DNA from: Dromiciops gliroides
Lineage: Eukaryota > Chordata > Mammalia > Microbiotheria > Microbiotheriidae
Length of the DNA stretch: 64,000 nucleotides
Direction of reading: 5' to 3'
Assembly (NCBI RefSeq): GCF_019393635.1
Contig: NC_057866.1
Coordinates: forward strand, 280,248,874-280,312,873
Shown: piece by piece, positions 22,045 through 31,869 of the stretch
Numbering within the stretch: position 1 is the stretch's first letter
Layout of the letters: the number at the start of each line of letters is the position of its first letter
Made by a program: the position numbers and the translations under genes
The notes under the pieces: model-generated
What the model was told of the DNA's origin: nothing
Databases searched by the model: none
Seen by the model: only the letters and a program-made list of their open reading frames with translations

Positions 22045-22649
22045 GCCAATGAAATGACTGAACAAACTAGCTTAATCTTAGAATTGTGAGAGCTAAAGAC
22101 TAATCTATGATCAGACAACTAGTATGTCAGGCAGGACTCAACCCAGGTCTTAATTCCAAGGCTGGTACCTTAGTATGAATTCATGTTGCCTCCCAGGAAG
22201 CCTTTTCTCTAGGAATTTTTCTCTGTACTACCCTATGTGAGAGGTAGGGAAAATGTTCAAAGGTGAAGCTTAGACTTGAGGTACCCAAGTAATCTTGTCA
22301 CCATCAAACACAAGCAATTCAGCATAAGATATAGGAAAGGGGAAGTCAAGGGACCAGAAATATCCCCTCCTTCCACGAAGGAGAAAATATGCCCATTTTC
22401 TTGGTTTACCTGGTAATCCCAACTCCAGGGTTTGGGGTGCTTAATAGTGAAACTTGATGGAAAGAGCCCTGGATCCTGCTTTCTGCTTTGTCTCTTAGTA
22501 GTCAGTGCTTCTGGGTGGAGGGACTTTCCCATGCTCTGACATTCCAAGAGATAACCCTTGGAAATCTCAGAAAAGTCCACTTGTGTAATAGTCAAGACTC
22601 TTGATTCCCTTTCCTCTATCTCCCATCACCACCAAAAAATGTTGAACAG
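22045..22649. other. Intergenic DNA with possible old MIR text
   Basis: About 22090-22180 ('gatcagacaactagtatgtc', 'caacccaggtcttaattcca') is weakly MIR-like. No gene recognised. Confidence 0.4.
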
Positions 22650-22796
22650 AGGGCAGCTAGGTGGCACAGTGGATAAAGCACCGGCCCTGGATTCAGGAGG
22701 ACTGGAGTTCAAATCTGGCCTCAGACTTGATACTAGCTGTGTGACCCTGAGCAAGTCACTTGACCCTCCTTGCCCCACCAAAAAAAAAAAAAAAAA
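22650..22796 (+). mobile_element. CORE-SINE
   Basis: A copy with a short core deletion and an A-tail. The TSD gttgaacag flanks it. Confidence 0.95.
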
Positions 22797-22836
22797 GTTG
22801 AACAGTGCTCAATTTCCTTTAAGAATGAGCACAGTT

Positions 22837-22983
22837 GGGGGCAGCTAGGTGGTGAAGTGGATAGAGCACCGGCCCTGGATTCATGAGTACCAGAGTTCAA
22901 ATCCATCTTCAGACACTTGACACACTAGCTGTGTGACCCTGGGCGAGTCACTTAACCCCCATTGCCCTGCCAAAAAAAAAAAA
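22837..22983 (+). mobile_element. CORE-SINE
   Basis: A second copy 40 bp downstream of the previous one, with its own TSD (gcacagtt). Confidence 0.95.
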
Positions 22984-23750
22984 GCACAGTTTTCAAGTTC
23001 CCAGGAGTTGGGTTTTTAATTTTTTTTTATTCTAAATTACAAATTCTTTCCCTCCTATGCCTTCCCCACCACCACCCACTGAGAAGGCAACACATTCTAT
23101 ATGTGAAATTGAGTAAAACATTTCCACCTCTGCACTCAGAGTTTATCGACTTTCTCTGGAGGCGTGATAACATAATTTATCATAAGCCCTTTGGAATTGT
23201 ATCGATCAAAGTAGCTAATCTTTCATAAGTTGATCCTTAAAATATTGTTACTATGTACAATGTTCCGGGTCTGTTCATTTCACTTTGTATCAGTTAATGT
23301 ATGTTTTCCCAGGTTTTTCTGGAACCTTTATTTCTTGCAGCCCACTCCCTAAGTGATAGGCATCCCCTCAATTTCCAGTTCTTTAATACAGCAAAAAGAG
23401 CTGCTAAGTGTTTTGCATACATAGGTGTACTGTTCTTTGATTTGGGTTCCAGACCTAGTTGTGCTATTGTTGGGTTAAAGGGTGTGCAAAGTTTTTCTAT
23501 GTTTTGGGGAATAGTTCCAGATTGTTCTCCACTGCATTAGTCACTTTTCTACATTCCTTTCAGCATTTGTCACTTTTTTTTGTCAACTTTACAATCTGCT
23601 GGGTGTTGAGTGGAATTTCAGTTGTTTTAACTTGCACTTCTCATTTAGATTTAGAGGTTTTTTCTGACTATCGATAGCTTTGATTTCTTCCTCTGTAAAC
23701 TCTGCATATACTTTCATCACTCTGTAATGGGGAAATAGGCCGGGGGGGGG

Positions 23751-24416
23751 GTGTTGGGGGTAGAGGGTCTTAGGAATTATTCTTTAAAGAATTATATCCT
23801 ATGGCAGAAATTAGGCATAGACCAACATCTTACACCTTATACTAAAATAAGGTCAAAATGGATACATGATTTAGACATGAGAGGTGATACCCTAGGTAAA
23901 TTAGTAGAGAAAGGAATAGTCTACCTATCAGATCTTTGGAAAGGAAAACAGTTTTTGACCAAACAAGAGAGAGAGTATATTATGAAATGCAAAATGGATG
24001 ATTTTGATTACATTAAATTAAAAAAAAATTGTACAAACAGAAGCAATGCATCCAAAATTAGAAGGGAAGCAGAAAGCTGGGAAACAATTTTTGAGGCCAG
24101 TACTTCTGATAAAGGCCTCATCCCTAAAATATATAGGGAACTAAATCAAATTTATAAGAACCTAAGTCATTCCCCAATTGAGAAATGGTCAAAGAATATG
24201 AACAGGCAGTTTTCTGACGAAGAAATCAAAGCTATCTATTCCCATATGAAAAAATACTCTGAATCACTATTGATTAGAGAGATGCAAATTAAAACAACTC
24301 TGAGATACCACCTGACACCTATCAGATTGGCTAATATGACAAGAAAGGAAAATAATGAATGTTGGAGAAGTTGTGGGAAAATTGGAACACTTAATGCACT
24401 GTTGGTGGAGCTGTGA
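23751..24416 (+). pseudogene. L1 ORF2 C-terminal fragment, 221 codons open
   Basis: The longest clean L1 ORF2 frame in the window. It corresponds to the part of ORF2 after the reverse transcriptase, including the region before the cysteine-rich end. About the first 17 codons are host sequence, so the start codon is accidental. It continues out of frame to about 24730 (EWLDKLWYMNTTEYY). It lacks endonuclease and RT, so it cannot act alone. Confidence 0.8.
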
Positions 24417-25220
24417 ACTGATCCAACCATTCTGGAGAGCAATTTGGAATTTTGCCCAAAGGGCTATGAAACTGTGCATACCCTTTGACCAAGTAATACT
24501 ACTTTTGGGTCTTTTTCCCAAAGAGATCATAAAAAAGAAAAAAGGACCCACATGTACAGAAAAATATTTATAGATGCTCTTTTTGTGGTGGCAAGGGATT
24601 GGAAATTGAGGGGTTCCCCATCAATTGGGGAATGGCTGGACAAGTTGTGGTATATGAATACAACGGAATACTATTGTACTGTAAGAAATGATGAGCAGGA
24701 GGAGTTCAGAGAAACCTTGGAAGGTCTTGTGTGAACTGATGAGTGAGATAAGCAGAACCAGAAGAACATTGTACACAGTATCATCAACATTGAGTGTTGA
24801 TCTACTGTGATGGACTATATTCTTCTCATCAATGTAATGGCACAGAGGAGTTCCAGGGAACTTGTGATGGAAGAGGATCTCCAAATCCAAGGGGGAAAAA
24901 AAAAAAAAACTGCGGAGTATAGTTGCTGCATGAACCATACTATTTCTTTTGTTTTTGATGCTGTTGTTTTTTTCTATTTTGAGGTTTTTCATAATTGCTG
25001 TTTTTCTCTTAACATGACTAATGCAGAAATATGTTTAATGTTATTGTGTGTGTGTGTGTATAGATATGTATAACCTATATCAGATTACCTGCTGTCAGGG
25101 GGAGGGGGGAGGGAGGGGAGGGAGGGAGGAAAAATCTGAAATTGTAAAGCTTGTATAAACAAAAGTTGAGAACTATCTTTACATGTAACGAAAAAAAAAT
25201 ACTTTATTAATTAAAAAAAA
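23800..25220 (+). mobile_element. 5'-truncated L1 (ORF2 C-terminus, 3'UTR, A-tail)
   Basis: An open frame of 221 codons (23751-24416) covers the C-terminal part of ORF2. It includes KSKW-like text (RSKWIHDLDMRGDTLGKLVE) and [20 protein letters not shown], and joins host sequence at about 23800. The 3'UTR follows, then 'tactttattaattaaaaaaa'. The likely TSD is aaagaattatatcc at 23786 and aagaattacaccctc at 25221, which is imperfect. Confidence 0.85.
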
Positions 25221-25235
25221 AAGAATTACACCCTC

Positions 25236-25667
25236 TGGCAAGGAATTGGAAGTTGAGGGGATGCCCATCAATTAGGGAATGGCTGGACAAGTTGTGGTAT
25301 ATGAATACAATGGAATACTCTTCTGCTATAAGAAACGATGAGCAGGAGGAGTTCAGAGAAACCTGGAGGGTCTTGCGTGGGCTGGTGATGAGTGAGATGA
25401 GCAGAACCAGAAGAACATTGCACACAGTATCATCAACATTGAGTGTTGACCTACTGTAATGGACTATATCCTTCTCACCAATGAAATGGTACAGAAGAGT
25501 TCCAGGCAATTCATGATAGAGGATCTCCAAATCCAGGAAAAAAAACAAACAAAACTATGGTAGATGCTGAATGAACCATACTAATTCTTTTGTTTTTGGT
25601 GCTGATGTTTTTCTATTTTGAGGTTTTTCGTCATTGCTCTTTTTCTCTTATAACATGACTAATGCAG

Positions 25668-25715
<48 letters not shown>

Positions 25716-25849
25716 CAGATTACCTGCTGTCTAGGGGAGGGGGAAGGGGGGGAGTAGAAATCAATTTGGAAAGCTTGTATAAACAAAAGTTGAGAACTAT
25801 CTTTACATGTAACAGAAAAAAATATAATACTTTATTAATTAAAAAAAAA
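25236..25849 (+). mobile_element. Short 5'-truncated L1, inserted at the tail of the previous L1
   Basis: Begins 'tggcaaggaattggaagttg' and carries the ORF2 end, a (TG)n-expanded 3'UTR and the same 'tttattaattaaaaaa' tail. A perfect TSD aagaattacaccctc is at 25221-25235 and 25850-25864. Confidence 0.93.
25669..25714. repeat. (TG)n within L1 3'UTR
   Basis: An expanded TG run at the position where other L1 3'UTRs here carry 'tgtgtatagatatg'. Confidence 0.95.
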
Positions 25850-25865
25850 AAGAATTACACCCTCG

Positions 25866-26024
25866 GGGGCTGCTAGGTGGTGCAGTGGATAGAGCACTGG
25901 CCCTGGAGTCAGGAGGACCTGAGTTCAAATCCAGCCTCAGACACTTAACACTTACTAGCTCTGTGACCCTGGGCAAGTCACTTAACCCCAATTGCCTCAG
26001 TATAAAAAAATAAATAAATGACTG
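25866..26024 (+). mobile_element. CORE-SINE with (GACT)n at its tail
   Basis: A full-length copy whose tail reads 'aaaaaaataaataaatgact' and then gactgactgac. The short TSD acaccctc is repeated at both sides. It is the third insertion into the same site. Confidence 0.93.
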
Positions 26025-26637
26025 ACTGACTGACACCCTCTTGCACACAAATCCAATTGGAATAAAGTTGGTTTCCTTTCCCTAGCCCCTAAATAAACTA
26101 AGAGAAATCCTTGGACTTCTCATGGGGAAAAGGCATAGCACAGAAGTATGGCTCTGAGATTCCTATCTCCTCGAGCTGGAGACAGGCAGATACTTTTATA
26201 GAGGTCTGATGGTCGCCCAGTGAGGTCATTGTCTGACTGGAAAGCTCCCCTGTTGAGGGAGAACCATCCCTCACTGGCTGGGGGAAGTTGGGTGAGGGGT
26301 GGTTCTGTATCTTTCAAGCCATCTCTCAGCTCCTTATTCCACAAAGGCAGCAGCCACACCCAATCTTACCTCCCCGAGGGGTGGGGGAAACTGGTTAGGT
26401 ATGTCTGTCCTTTGGTTTAGTTTCTTTTGATGTACCCCACAACTTCTGGGGTACCCAGGGCCATTCAAATGAGGTACCTAGGGACATAACTTGTTTGGTT
26501 CACTTCCCCATATATTTGAGAAATGAGACCTTTATCATAGAAACTTGCTGTAAACTTTTTTCCCAGTTTCCTGCTTTCCTTCTAATTTTGTTTGCATTCG
26601 TTGTTTGTGCAAATCTTTAAATTTAATATTGTAATCA

Positions 26638-26777
26638 GGGCAGCTAGGTGGCACAGTGGATAGAGCACCAGCCCTGGATTCAGGAGGACCTGAATTCAAA
26701 TCGAGCCTCGGACACTTGACACTTACTAGCTGTGTGACCCTGGGCAAGTCGCTTAACCCCAATTGCCTCACCAAAAA
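26638..26777 (+). mobile_element. CORE-SINE
   Basis: A full-length copy in the old L1. The TSD is aatattgtaatca / aatgttgtaatca. Confidence 0.95.
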
Positions 26778-26899
26778 AATTAATGTTGTAATCAAAATTA
26801 TCCATTTTATCTTTCTATTTTGTTCATAAATTCTTCCCTTATTTATAGACCTGACAGGTAAACTCCCTAATTTGCTTGTGATATCACACTTTGTCTAAA

Positions 26900-27235
26900 T
26901 CGCGCAGCCATTTTCTTGCCATACAGTGTTTCTTCTTTGCTCATGAAGAGCACCAATGACATCAGGAGGGTGATGTCTTATCTTGAAAGTGAGACAGAGC
27001 TGTGCAAAATCGGCTTCTCTCTCCTCCACAGTCAGAGTCCAATGTCAACACACAGGTCAAGATGAGCCAAGATACAGTGGGAGACCTTGGCCTTCTCAAG
27101 CTAAAGTCTTTGCCAAGTTTCAGTTTGTCTGAGGCAATGCCTGTCTACTAATTAAAGGCTAGGCAAGAAATAAGGCAAAACTGACCTAGTTTGCTTTCAT
27201 AAAAGAAATTAATCTGAAAAAGGAAGGCCTGCTTC
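26900..27235 (-). mobile_element. RTE-like LINE 3' tail
   Basis: 'gacatcaggagggtgatgtc', 'ctgtgcaaaatcggcttctc' and 'gtgggagaccttggccttct' form, in the reverse sense, a tail related to that of the composite SINE at 13563. The RTE assignment is from memory of marsupial RTE 3' ends and should be tested. Orientation inferred from the composite SINE. Confidence 0.45.
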
Positions 27236-27339
27236 TGTCCAGAACAGAAAACTGGCATATATTTGGAGATTCTGGCTTATGCCTAGTTTCAGCCAGATTG
27301 CTTTCCAGTTTTCCCAGCAGTAATCTAGGTAGAACTATC

Positions 27340-27638
27340 TTTTTTTTTTTTTTTTGGTGAGGCAATGGGGGTTAAGTGACTTGCCCAGGGTCACACAGCT
27401 AGTAAGTGTTAGGTGTCTGAGGCCGGATTTGAACTCAGGCCGGTGCTCTATCCACTGTGTCACCTAGCTGCCCCTGCTTGGCTCTTAATGTTATGAGATT
27501 CTAAAGCCCCAAACCATCATTTCTCTCAAAGCTCGAGATCACAATTGTCCTGGCCTCTTTCCTGTGTGGACCAGAAGGTAGAGACCTTTGGCAAGAAACT
27601 TATTATAGAGCCCATCCAGGGCAAGATAATCAGTCAGC
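27340..27638 (-). mobile_element. Chimeric retrocopy: SINE plus 164 bp of 5' flank from the 4119-4418 locus
   Basis: On the minus strand, 27638-27475 matches 4119-4280 almost exactly. It is followed at 27474 by a SINE with the same internal deletion as the one at 4281, ending in a poly(A) (T-run 27340-27355). The sequence downstream of the SINE at the 4281 locus is not present here. Homology therefore stops at the A-tail, as expected for a transcript that began upstream of the SINE and was inserted by L1 machinery. No clear TSD is visible. Confidence 0.8.
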
Positions 27639-27639
27639 T

Positions 27640-28060
27640 GATGGGGAAGAGGCCCATGTTGGCTTCATTTGGATCTGAAGTGCCTGGTACCTCGTCCAGG
27701 AGCAAGGCTTTAATAAACCACCAGACACAATCCTTTGCATGGACCATGGATTTGGGTGCCTATAACTCTTTATCTCCCATGTTTCTAGGGAAGTCGACAG
27801 GAGCAGCCCATAGTCTTTGGTCTGTCTTTCTCCCCTTGGTCAGGGGCCAAGTCCACCCAACCCAATTCAGTGAATTCTGACCTGTTTCCAAATTTGGCCT
27901 TTCTAGTCCCTACTCCCAGGACCTAGAGAGCGCCCCTTTCACTCCTGGACCATGAAAGGCTTCATCAGGACTGAGCACTCATGAAAAGTCTGAGACCAGA
28001 GACCAATGACTCAAGGGGGAAAGGGTCACTTGGCTAGGGAGCCAGTGGGGTCTAGTTGGG
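27640..28060. other. Intergenic DNA next to the chimeric retrocopy
   Basis: No repeat recognised. It may be either target DNA or a further 5' part of the retrocopied transcript (see findings). Confidence 0.35.
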
Positions 28061-28064
28061 AAAG

Positions 28065-28262
28065 AACCTGCTCTAGGGGGCAGAGTGCCTCAGTTCTGAT
28101 TCCACTTTGGCTACAGTGGTAGGAAACTTGGTTGGCTTCTTGCCTGTGTAATCTTTGGGAAAGCACTAAGCTGCTCTGGGCCAGTTTTCTGGGCAGTCAA
28201 AGGAAGGGATGGGACAACCAGACTTCTGAAGTCCCTTCCAGGTTGATCTCTGCTTCTCTGTT
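28065..28262 (+). mobile_element. MIR remnant
   Basis: 'gggggcagagtgcctcagtt', 'ctttgggaaagcactaagct', 'ctctgggccagttttctggg' and 'gaagtcccttccaggttgat' follow MIR order. Confidence 0.65.
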
Positions 28263-28264
28263 GA

Positions 28265-28685
28265 TAGGATGTTTCTAAATGATCTGACTTCTCCCTCTTG
28301 CCTCTGTATTCCTTTCTCTCCTATCCTCCTAAAAAGATATTTGTGCCTCAGTTCCCTGGGGTTCTGTTTTCTTCATGCAATCAATGTTTTGCTGCTCTAA
28401 TCCTGAATGCCAGTCCTTTCCCACTGACTGCCTTTCTTGTAAGGAGCAGATTACCAAAATGCACACACCAATTGTGCCTGACAATCGGTGCCCCACTTGG
28501 TACCTCCCTGCAAAGAGAGGTCCTGGAGCCTGGAGTGTTTCTTCTGATTCTTGTGCTGATCATGTAAATTGTTTGGATCTGGTTCCTGGCTCTTTCCTTC
28601 CCCTGCTTCATGCACCTTTACCCAAACTTCATCTGAATTTTATTTCATATGGGCCACTTAGAATGAAATGATCAGCTCCATTCAA
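28265..28685. other. Unassigned DNA with a cysteine-rich open frame
   Basis: Plus 28375-28671 is open for 98 codons and begins MQSMFCCSNPECQSFPTD, with further CLSC, RCP and SC..NC. I do not recognise a family, the cysteine spacing fits no domain I know, and no splice or promoter context supports a gene. Possibly an old exon or retrocopy remnant. Confidence 0.25.
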
Positions 28686-28689
28686 TTTG

Positions 28690-28910
28690 AGCAGGATTCT
28701 GAACACAAATTATGAGTGTGGACAAAGGGTTGGAGTGCTGGACTCCTTCATTAGGATTTGAAGCCAGGTCTTCCTATCTCATGATTTACACACTTGGTAG
28801 CTATGACTCTAGGATTCAACCTTCCTGTGCCTTTGCTTCCTAGTCTGTAAAATGAGAAGGTTGGACTCAGTGACCACTCCAAGATATAGGTGGTGGCCCC
28901 TAAGTCAGCT
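28690..28910 (+). mobile_element. MIR remnant
   Basis: 'tcaaccttcctgtgcctttg', 'cttcctagtctgtaaaatga' and 'gaaggttggactcagtgacc' are typical of MIR. Confidence 0.7.
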
Positions 28911-28944
28911 GTGGCTTTGTCTGGAAGCTTGTACGTCCAATGAA

Positions 28945-29010
28945 ATAACATTAAAATACTTAGCAGTGCCTGGCATATAGTGGGCACTTAATAAATATTT
29001 ATTCCTTGTA
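28945..29010 (+). mobile_element. L2 3'-end remnant
   Basis: 'cagtgcctggcatatagtgg' followed by 'gcacttaataaatatttatt' is the L2 terminus. Confidence 0.65.
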
Positions 29011-29049
29011 CGTGTCTCTGGTGTTCCAAGTCTACACGTTCTCATCTTT

Positions 29050-29686
29050 TTTTATGAGATATTTTATTTTTCCCGTTACATGTAAAGATAGTTCTCAACT
29101 TTTGTTTATACATGCTTTACAATTTCAGATTTTTCTCCCTCCCTCCCCTCCCTGCCCCCTCCCCTAGACAGCAGGTAATCTGATATAGGTTATATCTATA
29201 TATCTCTATACATATACATATAGATATATATATACACACATATATATACACATAATAACATTAATCCTATTTCTGCATTAATCCTGTTACAAGAGAAAGA
29301 ATCAGAGCAGTGATGCAAAACCTCAAAATAGAAAAAAAACCAACAGCACCCAAAACAAAAGAAATAATATGGTTCAATCAGCATCTATACTCCACAGTTC
29401 TTTCTTTCTTTTTTTTTTTCTTGGATTTGGAGATCCTCTTCTATCATGAGTTCCCTGGAACTCTTCTGTACCATTGCATTGGTGAGAAGAATATAGTCCA
29501 TCACAGTAGGTCAACACTCGATGTTGATGATACTGTGTACAATGTTCTTCTGGTTCTGCTCATCTCACTCATCATCAGCTTCACATAAGACCCTCCAGGT
29601 TTCTCTGAACTCTTCCTGCTCATCATTTCTTACAGCACAATAGTATTCCATTGTATTCATATACCACAACTTGTCCAGCCATTCCC
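29050..29686 (-). mobile_element. 5'-truncated L1 with perfect TSD
   Basis: A minus-strand L1 3' end (ORF2 C-terminus, 3'UTR with TA/CA-rich stretch 29190-29255, A-tail at 29050). The TSD cacgttctcatcttt is at 29035-29049 and 29687-29701. A recent insertion by its low divergence from the copies at 25236 and 31308. Confidence 0.95.
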
Positions 29687-29701
29687 CACGTTCTCATCTT
29701 T

Positions 29702-30625
29702 GACCTAGAGAGCTGAGCCTGATAGGACATGAGGTCTGCCCCTCTGAGCAAGGGTCAATGTTTGGTAGGACTCTGGGATGCCGGGGTAGACGTTGCTCAC
29801 AGGCCTAAGTGTCCTTCCATTTCAAAGTAGTGGCTCATGCCAGACCCTACTCCATGCCCTGGATTCTTCCTTCTCTTTATTTGTGCTTCAGTCCAGTGGC
29901 CAAGGGCACCAAGGTTAGGCTGCAGGTTCCAGGCTTCCCTCACCCTTCTGTTGTTCGAGACCAGAGCCCGGCTACTTCTGCTGGGTTTTGCTCATCAGGA
30001 AGATTCTCCAGTTCCCATTAAGGCTTTAGAATTGGGTTGGGTACTCGGCACCCCCTGTATGGGGAATTGGGGAAGCCCTCCCAGCAGAGGGCCCAACCCC
30101 TCGGGGGCCTTGGCCCTTCCCCTAGGAAGAGCTGAAAGACCCTCCTCCAAAGTAACCGTCCAGTTGCTTGCTGCTTTCTCCCTCCTCTCCTGGAGACAGA
30201 AGAGGGATGGCAATGGCTGGTTTTTATAGCTCCAGGGGCTTGAGGAATCTATGTCCTCACAGACCAGAGAACAGCCGGCTTTCACTCCTACTGAACAGAG
30301 AACTTTCTGTGGCACCTGCTGGGAGGTTCTCGGCTGAGCCTCCATATTTGGACCAGCCCCAGCAAGTAGATCAAGACTATTCCTGTGTGTCTCTCCCCTC
30401 ACCCTACATCTTCCAAAGGGATTTCCAAAAAGCCTCCATATAGTCGGGACTGTTATTCTTCCTAAGTTGAGAAGAATTGCTGGTCTGCACAAGGTACACC
30501 CATCACTGCCATGTCTACCATGTGCCCAGACTTCTGGACCATAGCCTGGATCCAGCTCCTCCCATTTTTTTCTTGTTTGTCATATTTGAATTCATGTAAA
30601 GTCCGACTCCAGTTATGTGCTGTTG
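29702..30625. other. Intergenic DNA, no recognised gene
   Basis: GC-richer sequence. A 165-codon minus open frame (29995-30492) and a 130-codon plus frame (29837-30229) overlap. Neither resembles a known protein and I treat both as chance. Confidence 0.4.
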
Positions 30626-30629
30626 ACAC

Positions 30630-31105
30630 TCCACATCTTTGGCCAATTGCTGTCAGGACTGGAAGCAGATACAGGGGTCTCTTTTCCACCCTCCCTGATG
30701 GCCACCACAGCTAGCAGCCCCCTCTCTGCCCTATGCTGGAGCGCAGGGCCCATTCTTGGCTGAACATTCCCTGCTTGCTTCACCCTTGTCCACTCTGGCT
30801 TCAGTGTCCTTCCTACAGTGCCCGTGTAGGCAGGGGAATGTTTCTTCTGCAGGGAATGTTTCTCTCCTTTATGTCCCATTTTTGCCATTAGATAGATGGG
30901 CTTTGTTCTCAACCCCTGGACCAGTGAGACTTTCTTACTGAAGCCTTTGTGAGTCTCGGGGCGGAGGGGGGCGCGGGGTGGTTCATCAGCAGAATGGGAA
31001 TAATAATTGCAGGCTGAATGCCTTTGGGCTCCAATAGTCCTTGCCCCATAATGGACCAGACCCGTATGCTCAGCAAGCTTGGAGATCCTCTGTTTTTGTA
31101 GCTGC
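30630..31105 (+). repeat. Unclassified dispersed segment, copy A
   Basis: Matches copy B (48800-49870) from 'ctttggccaattgctgtcag' to 'gcctttgtgagtctcgggg' and beyond, at roughly 85-90% by eye, and copy C (55020-55620) more weakly. Same orientation in all three. No known family recognised; see findings. Confidence 0.7.
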
Positions 31106-31298
31106 TCTTCTAACACCTCAAGATGCTACTCCAAGAAACCTTTTGAGATCTCATGCTTCTCAAGGGAAGCATCACTTTGCAGGTAGTGGGTGGTAGGGGT
31201 TCCTGACTGTGGCATCAGTCATTTTCTCTTGCCATTTCTTCAGCATTCTGAACTTGCAAACTGGGATGTCTTTGTACTTTTCCTGAATGTCATTGTCG
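31105..31298. other. Short intergenic stretch
   Basis: Nothing recognised between copy A and the L1 that follows. Confidence 0.4.
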
Positions 31299-31469
31299 GC
31301 CATTTCTTTTTTTTTTAATTAATAAAGTTTTTTTTTCCGTTACATGTAAAAATACTTCTCAACTTTTGTTTATACAAGCTTTCCAATTTCAGATTTTTCT
31401 CCCTCACTCCCTTCCCTCTCCCCTCCCTCCCCCCTCCCCTAGACAGCAGGTAATCTGATATAGGTTTGT

Positions 31470-31472
31470 GTG

Positions 31473-31520
<48 letters not shown>
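31470..31520. repeat. (TG)n in L1 3'UTR
   Basis: The same expansion position as at 25669. Confidence 0.95.
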
Positions 31521-31522
<2 letters not shown>

Positions 31523-31869
31523 ACATTAAACCTATTTCTGCATTAATCATGTTATAAGAGAAAAATCGGAGCAATGACGAAAAACTTCAAAATAGAAAAA
31601 CATCAGCACCAAAAACAAAAATAGTATGGTTCATTCAGCATCTATACTGCACAGTTTTTTTTTTCCCCTGGATTTGGCGATCTTCTTCTATCATGAGTTG
31701 CCTGGAACTCTTCTGTACCATTGCATTGGTGAGAAGAATATAGTCTATGACAGTAAATCAACACTCAATGTTGATGATACTGTATGCAATGTTCTTCTGG
31801 TTCTGTTCATCTCACTCATCAGCCCACGCAAGACCCTCCAGTTTCTCTGAACTCCTCCTGCTCATCACT

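Larger units (their letters stand above)
23720..26510. mobile_element. Probable solo LTR fossil hosting three nested retrotransposons
   Basis: The outer parts begin TGTAATGGGGAA (about 23722) and end near CACTTCCCCA (about 26510), so the termini are roughly inverted, as in retroviral LTRs. Both sides abut the same old L1. Without the nested L1s and SINE it would be about 550 bp. The orientation is uncertain: a CTATAAAAG box lies on the minus strand (about 26195), AATAAA hexamers on the plus strand (about 26060). No target duplication was found, so the limits are tentative. Confidence 0.4.
22995..27339 (-). mobile_element. Old L1 split by LTR, RTE and SINE insertions
   Basis: Three minus-strand pieces belong to one element. 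22995-23716 is the 3'UTR and ORF2 C-terminus. 26511-26895 starts 'tatatttgagaaatgagacc' and includes 'attatccattttatctttct'. 27236-27339 contains 'tatgcctagtttcagccaga' and 'ttcccagcag'. The order matches the intact L1 at 32.2-32.8 kb. The gaps hold a probable LTR with nested L1s (about 23720-26510), a SINE (26638-26777) and an RTE-like tail (about 26900-27235). Confidence 0.7.

Noticed and set aside
23722-26510. Treating the terminal ATGGGGAA / TTCCCCAT pair as the inverted repeat of a DNA transposon
   Set aside because: The inverted match is short and the TG..CA ends, internal TATA-like and AATAAA signals fit an LTR better; no TA or 8-bp duplication is visible.
29995-30492. 165-codon minus open frame
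   Set aside because: Unrecognised, overlapped by an equally long plus frame in GC-rich DNA; best explained by low stop frequency.
30613-31116. 167-codon minus open frame shared in part with 49082-49384
   Set aside because: The similarity follows the DNA-level repeat copies A and B; the frame is not kept open in copy B or C, so coding is not supported.
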